From Caryophanales bacterium UBA3935 (GTDB taxonomy: Bacteria > Bacillota_I > Bacilli_A > ML615J-28 > CAG-698): a stretch of 9,499 nucleotides of DNA. Positions 7,551 to 9,499 of this stretch are shown here, in pieces; position 1 is the first letter of the stretch, and each line of letters begins with the position of its first letter. The notes beneath the pieces are model-generated. The model worked only from the letters and a program-made list of their open reading frames with translations, searched no databases and was not told where the DNA came from. A program made the translations under genes and the position numbers. The DNA lies in NCBI GenBank assembly GCA_002385755.1, contig DGED01000050.1, forward strand, positions 1 through 9,499, read 5' to 3'.

Positions 7551-7575
7551 TATAATATGGTAGAATATATATAAT
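7551..7575 (+). promoter_or_regulatory. Probable promoter (-10 cluster) of the GH18 lipoprotein gene
   Basis: Three candidate -10 boxes occur close together: TATAAT (7551-7556), TGGTAGAAT (extended form, 7558-7566) and TATAAT (7570-7575). No good -35 box is found at 16-18 bp from any of them, so an extended -10 promoter at 7558-7566 is the best guess. The arrangement resembles the TGGTATAAT before the SGNH hydrolase gene. Confidence 0.5.
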
Positions 7576-7612
7576 TGCGAGAAAAAACAGAGAATGAATT
7601 TGAGGGATTAGG

Positions 7613-9499
7613 ATGAAGAAGTTATATTTAATCTTGTTTTTGGCGTTCGCGTCAATATTGTGCGGATGCGAATTTTTCATAAATCATAAAAACGCGGTTT
7701 CCGTTTCCGCCGTCTATCTTGACGCGGAAAGCCGGGGAATCGGCGTCGAGGTTTCTTTTTATTCCGGGCGCCTCCCCGCGGCGGCCGGGGACATTTTAGA
7801 AGCCGGCGTCGTCGCCGCGAAAGGGGAGATCGAAAACCCCGGGAAAATCTCGAAGGAAGATAGCGATTATGTCCTGTCCTCCGATTATGATAACCCGGCT
7901 TTCTACGCCATTGAGAATCTTGATGCGGAAGATTATAACGTCACGTTTACCTTCCGCGCTTATTATGTCTATACCGATAAGTCCGGCGCCGAGAAAACGG
8001 TTTATTCTGATAACTTCCTGCAGGCCGTCCCGTACGAGCTTGCGAAAGGCGACGACTCGGAGTTCGCGCTGGAAATCGTCGCTATCGTGGAAGGCGTAGA
8101 AGACGAGGACGAATACGTACCCGTCCGGGTGACCTTTGATTTAAACGGCGGTCGTTGGACCGACGGGATCGCCGCTTACGTGATCAAAAACGGCGAGCCG
8201 GAAGCAAACCTTACCGTCACTTCCTTAAACGACAAGACGGCGAAGGAATATACCCTGCTTAACAAACAGTCGATGTTTTATCAGTATTATTATAAGCTCT
8301 TCATCAAGGAGGCGGGCGGGGCGAATACTTATCGCGTCGTCGCCGTAGACGCCGCGACCCGCGACATCATCAGATGCGGAGTGGATGATTATGATTTTGT
8401 CCTGGCCGTTCATGATCTATGCGAAGACGGTGAAGCGTACGCGGTAATCAAAGATTTGGCGACATCCGGATTCGTCGGCGCCGTCGTCGTTTTCGACGAG
8501 GATATCCGCTTTTTTACCGGCGGCCAGCTTACGAGCTCTTTTTACCCGGTAAGGCATGACGAAAACCTGGAAATGGAGTTTAAAGACAAGGAGACTCTGC
8601 CGCCGGCGGAGAAGGAAGGATTTCATTTCGGCGGCTGGAGCGACGGCGAAAACGTCCATACCGTTTTCCCCGGATATCAAAGGAAGCAAAACGTCACCGC
8701 GGTGACGTACGCGGCGGTTTGGGAATTATACTCTGTCGAGGAATTCAGAGTCTTTATGAGCGCGCTGCTTCCGGACGTGATTGACGGCGATTTGGAGTTG
8801 CCGCTATCATACAGCGGCTATGCCGTATCCTGGAAGAGCAGCCATCCCGAGATTTTAAGCGACGACGGAAAGTACGCGCAGCCGTTTGACGAGACGGTCG
8901 TCACCTTGACCGCGACTCTCTCGGCCCCCGGCGTTAGCGAGGAGGTCAATTTCCACATGCGAGCAAAAGCGTATAAAACCTTGGAAGGCCCGATTGCCTC
9001 GAGCTATATTTACCGCGATTATAACCGCGTCGACGACGCTTTCTTCGAGACGTTGGATATTATCAATTGCGCGTTTCTAACCGCGGCGAGCGACGGGCAT
9101 ATCTACGGCTCTAACACCTTAAACAATATCATGACATACATCATGCCGGGCGCGCGGGAACACGGCTGCTGGGTGATTTTCTCAATCGCCCCCGAATCGC
9201 AATGGCATCAGATGGCCGCCGATCCCGCGGCGCGGGTAAAATTTGCTGAAAATATCGTCGAGATTATTAACGAATATGGTTTCGACGGTGTCGATATCGA
9301 CTGGGAGGGCTCGGTCAACGGGACGAACTTCACATATTTGATGGAGGAAGTCTACGCCAAGGTTAAGGCCAATAACCCGCGGCATCTCGTTACCGCCGCG
9401 ATCGCGGCCGGACCCTATCAGCCGCCCAACTATAACCTTAAGAATTCGGGCAAGTACATTGATTATATTAATATGATGGCTTATGGTCTCGTTTCCAGT
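7613..9499 (+). CDS. Surface lipoprotein with InlB-like elements, Ig-like domain and GH18 glycosidase domain (3' end outside window)
   Basis: The frame is open for 629 codons from ATG 7613 to the right edge. GAGGG (7602-7606) lies 6 bases upstream of the start. Residues 1-19 are a lipoprotein signal: Lys2-Lys3, a hydrophobic core and the lipobox LCGC with Cys19 as the likely lipidated residue, so the protein should be anchored outside the membrane. VTFDLNGG (173-180) and EGFHFGGWSDG (335-345) resemble InlB/Flg_new repeat elements. Between them is a module of unknown name with TYRVVAVDAA and DYDFVLAVHD. About 374-452 resembles an atrophied bacterial Ig-like domain (SWKSSHPEILSDDGK, VVTLTATLS). 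From about 455 a GH18 (chitinase-like) barrel begins: GFDGVDIDWEG contains the DxxDxDxE motif (Asp558, Asp561, Asp563, catalytic Glu565). The usual SxGG strand reads SIAPES (524-529) and the MxYD site reads MAYG (622-625). Polysaccharide hydrolysis is likely but the substrate is unknown; an endo-N-acetylglucosaminidase-type or sugar-binding role is possible. Confidence 0.87.
   Translation, partial: MKKLYLILFLAFASILCGCEFFINHKNAVSVSAVYLDAESRGIGVEVSFYSGRLPAAAGDILEAGVVAAKGEIENPGKISKEDSDYVLSSDYDNPAFYAIENLDAEDYNVTFTFRAYYVYTDKSGAEKTVYSDNFLQAVPYELAKGDDSEFALEIVAIVEGVEDEDEYVPVRVTFDLNGGRWTDGIAAYVIKNGEPEANLTVTSLNDKTAKEYTLLNKQSMFYQYYYKLFIKEAGGANTYRVVAVDAATRDIIRCGVDDYDFVLAVHDLCEDGEAYAVIKDLATSGFVGAVVVFDEDIRFFTGGQLTSSFYPVRHDENLEMEFKDKETLPPAEKEGFHFGGWSDGENVHTVFPGYQRKQNVTAVTYAAVWELYSVEEFRVFMSALLPDVIDGDLELPLSYSGYAVSWKSSHPEILSDDGKYAQPFDETVVTLTATLSAPGVSEEVNFHMRAKAYKTLEGPIASSYIYRDYNRVDDAFFETLDIINCAFLTAASDGHIYGSNTLNNIMTYIMPGAREHGCWVIFSIAPESQWHQMAADPAARVKFAENIVEIINEYGFDGVDIDWEGSVNGTNFTYLMEEVYAKVKANNPRHLVTAAIAAGPYQPPNYNLKNSGKYIDYINMMAYGLVSS

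Noticed and set aside
7869..8099. Plus-strand open frame of 76 codons
   Set aside because: It is a shadow of the lipoprotein gene, which reads through in another frame without stops. Its Ser/Arg-rich translation is typical of a frame-shifted reading of this DNA.

Overview
The window looks like chromosomal DNA from a Gram-positive-type bacterium, most likely Bacillota (perhaps a host-associated Bacilli or Mollicutes-related lineage). The hints are purine-rich ribosome binding sites, extended -10 promoters in AT-rich gaps, U-tailed hairpin terminators, a lipobox-type surface protein with InlB-like repeat elements and an atrophied Ig-like domain, and an OppA-type binding protein. TGA is used as a stop (SGNH hydrolase and TPR genes) and Trp is TGG, so the code is the standard bacterial one and not the Mycoplasma code. 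The exact lineage is inference.

All genes lie on the plus strand and form five short transcription units. (1) 1-1572: 3' part of an oligopeptide ABC-transporter binding protein, closed by a strong terminator at 1615-1640. (2) 1709-3492: a cytoplasmic SGNH/GDSL hydrolase overlapping by 4 nt with a type I glycerate kinase; own promoter at 1652-1679, probable terminator at 3506-3535. (3) 3695-6493: trkA-trkH, encoding the two-part K+ uptake system, separated by 3 nt; promoter at 3633-3661 and a terminator whose stem contains the trkH stop codon. (4) 6567-7403: a TPR protein of unknown role with its own promoter and terminator. (5) 7613 to the right edge: a large lipoprotein with InlB-like elements, an Ig-like spacer and the start of a GH18 glycosidase domain; its 3' end lies beyond the window. 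This last gene is open at the right edge and is easily missed.

Together the genes suggest a peptide-scavenging organism with an exported glycan-acting lipoprotein, K+ homeostasis by Trk, and a small unit that may release and phosphorylate glycerate. No mobile element, CRISPR array, tRNA or rRNA was seen. The intergenic gaps (about 130, 200, 75 and 210 bases) hold only the promoters, terminators and two dyads listed. The points most worth a second look are the translationally coupled hydrolase-kinase pair, the mosaic GH18 lipoprotein with altered motifs around an intact DxxDxDxE core, and the dyads upstream of trkA and of the lipoprotein gene.
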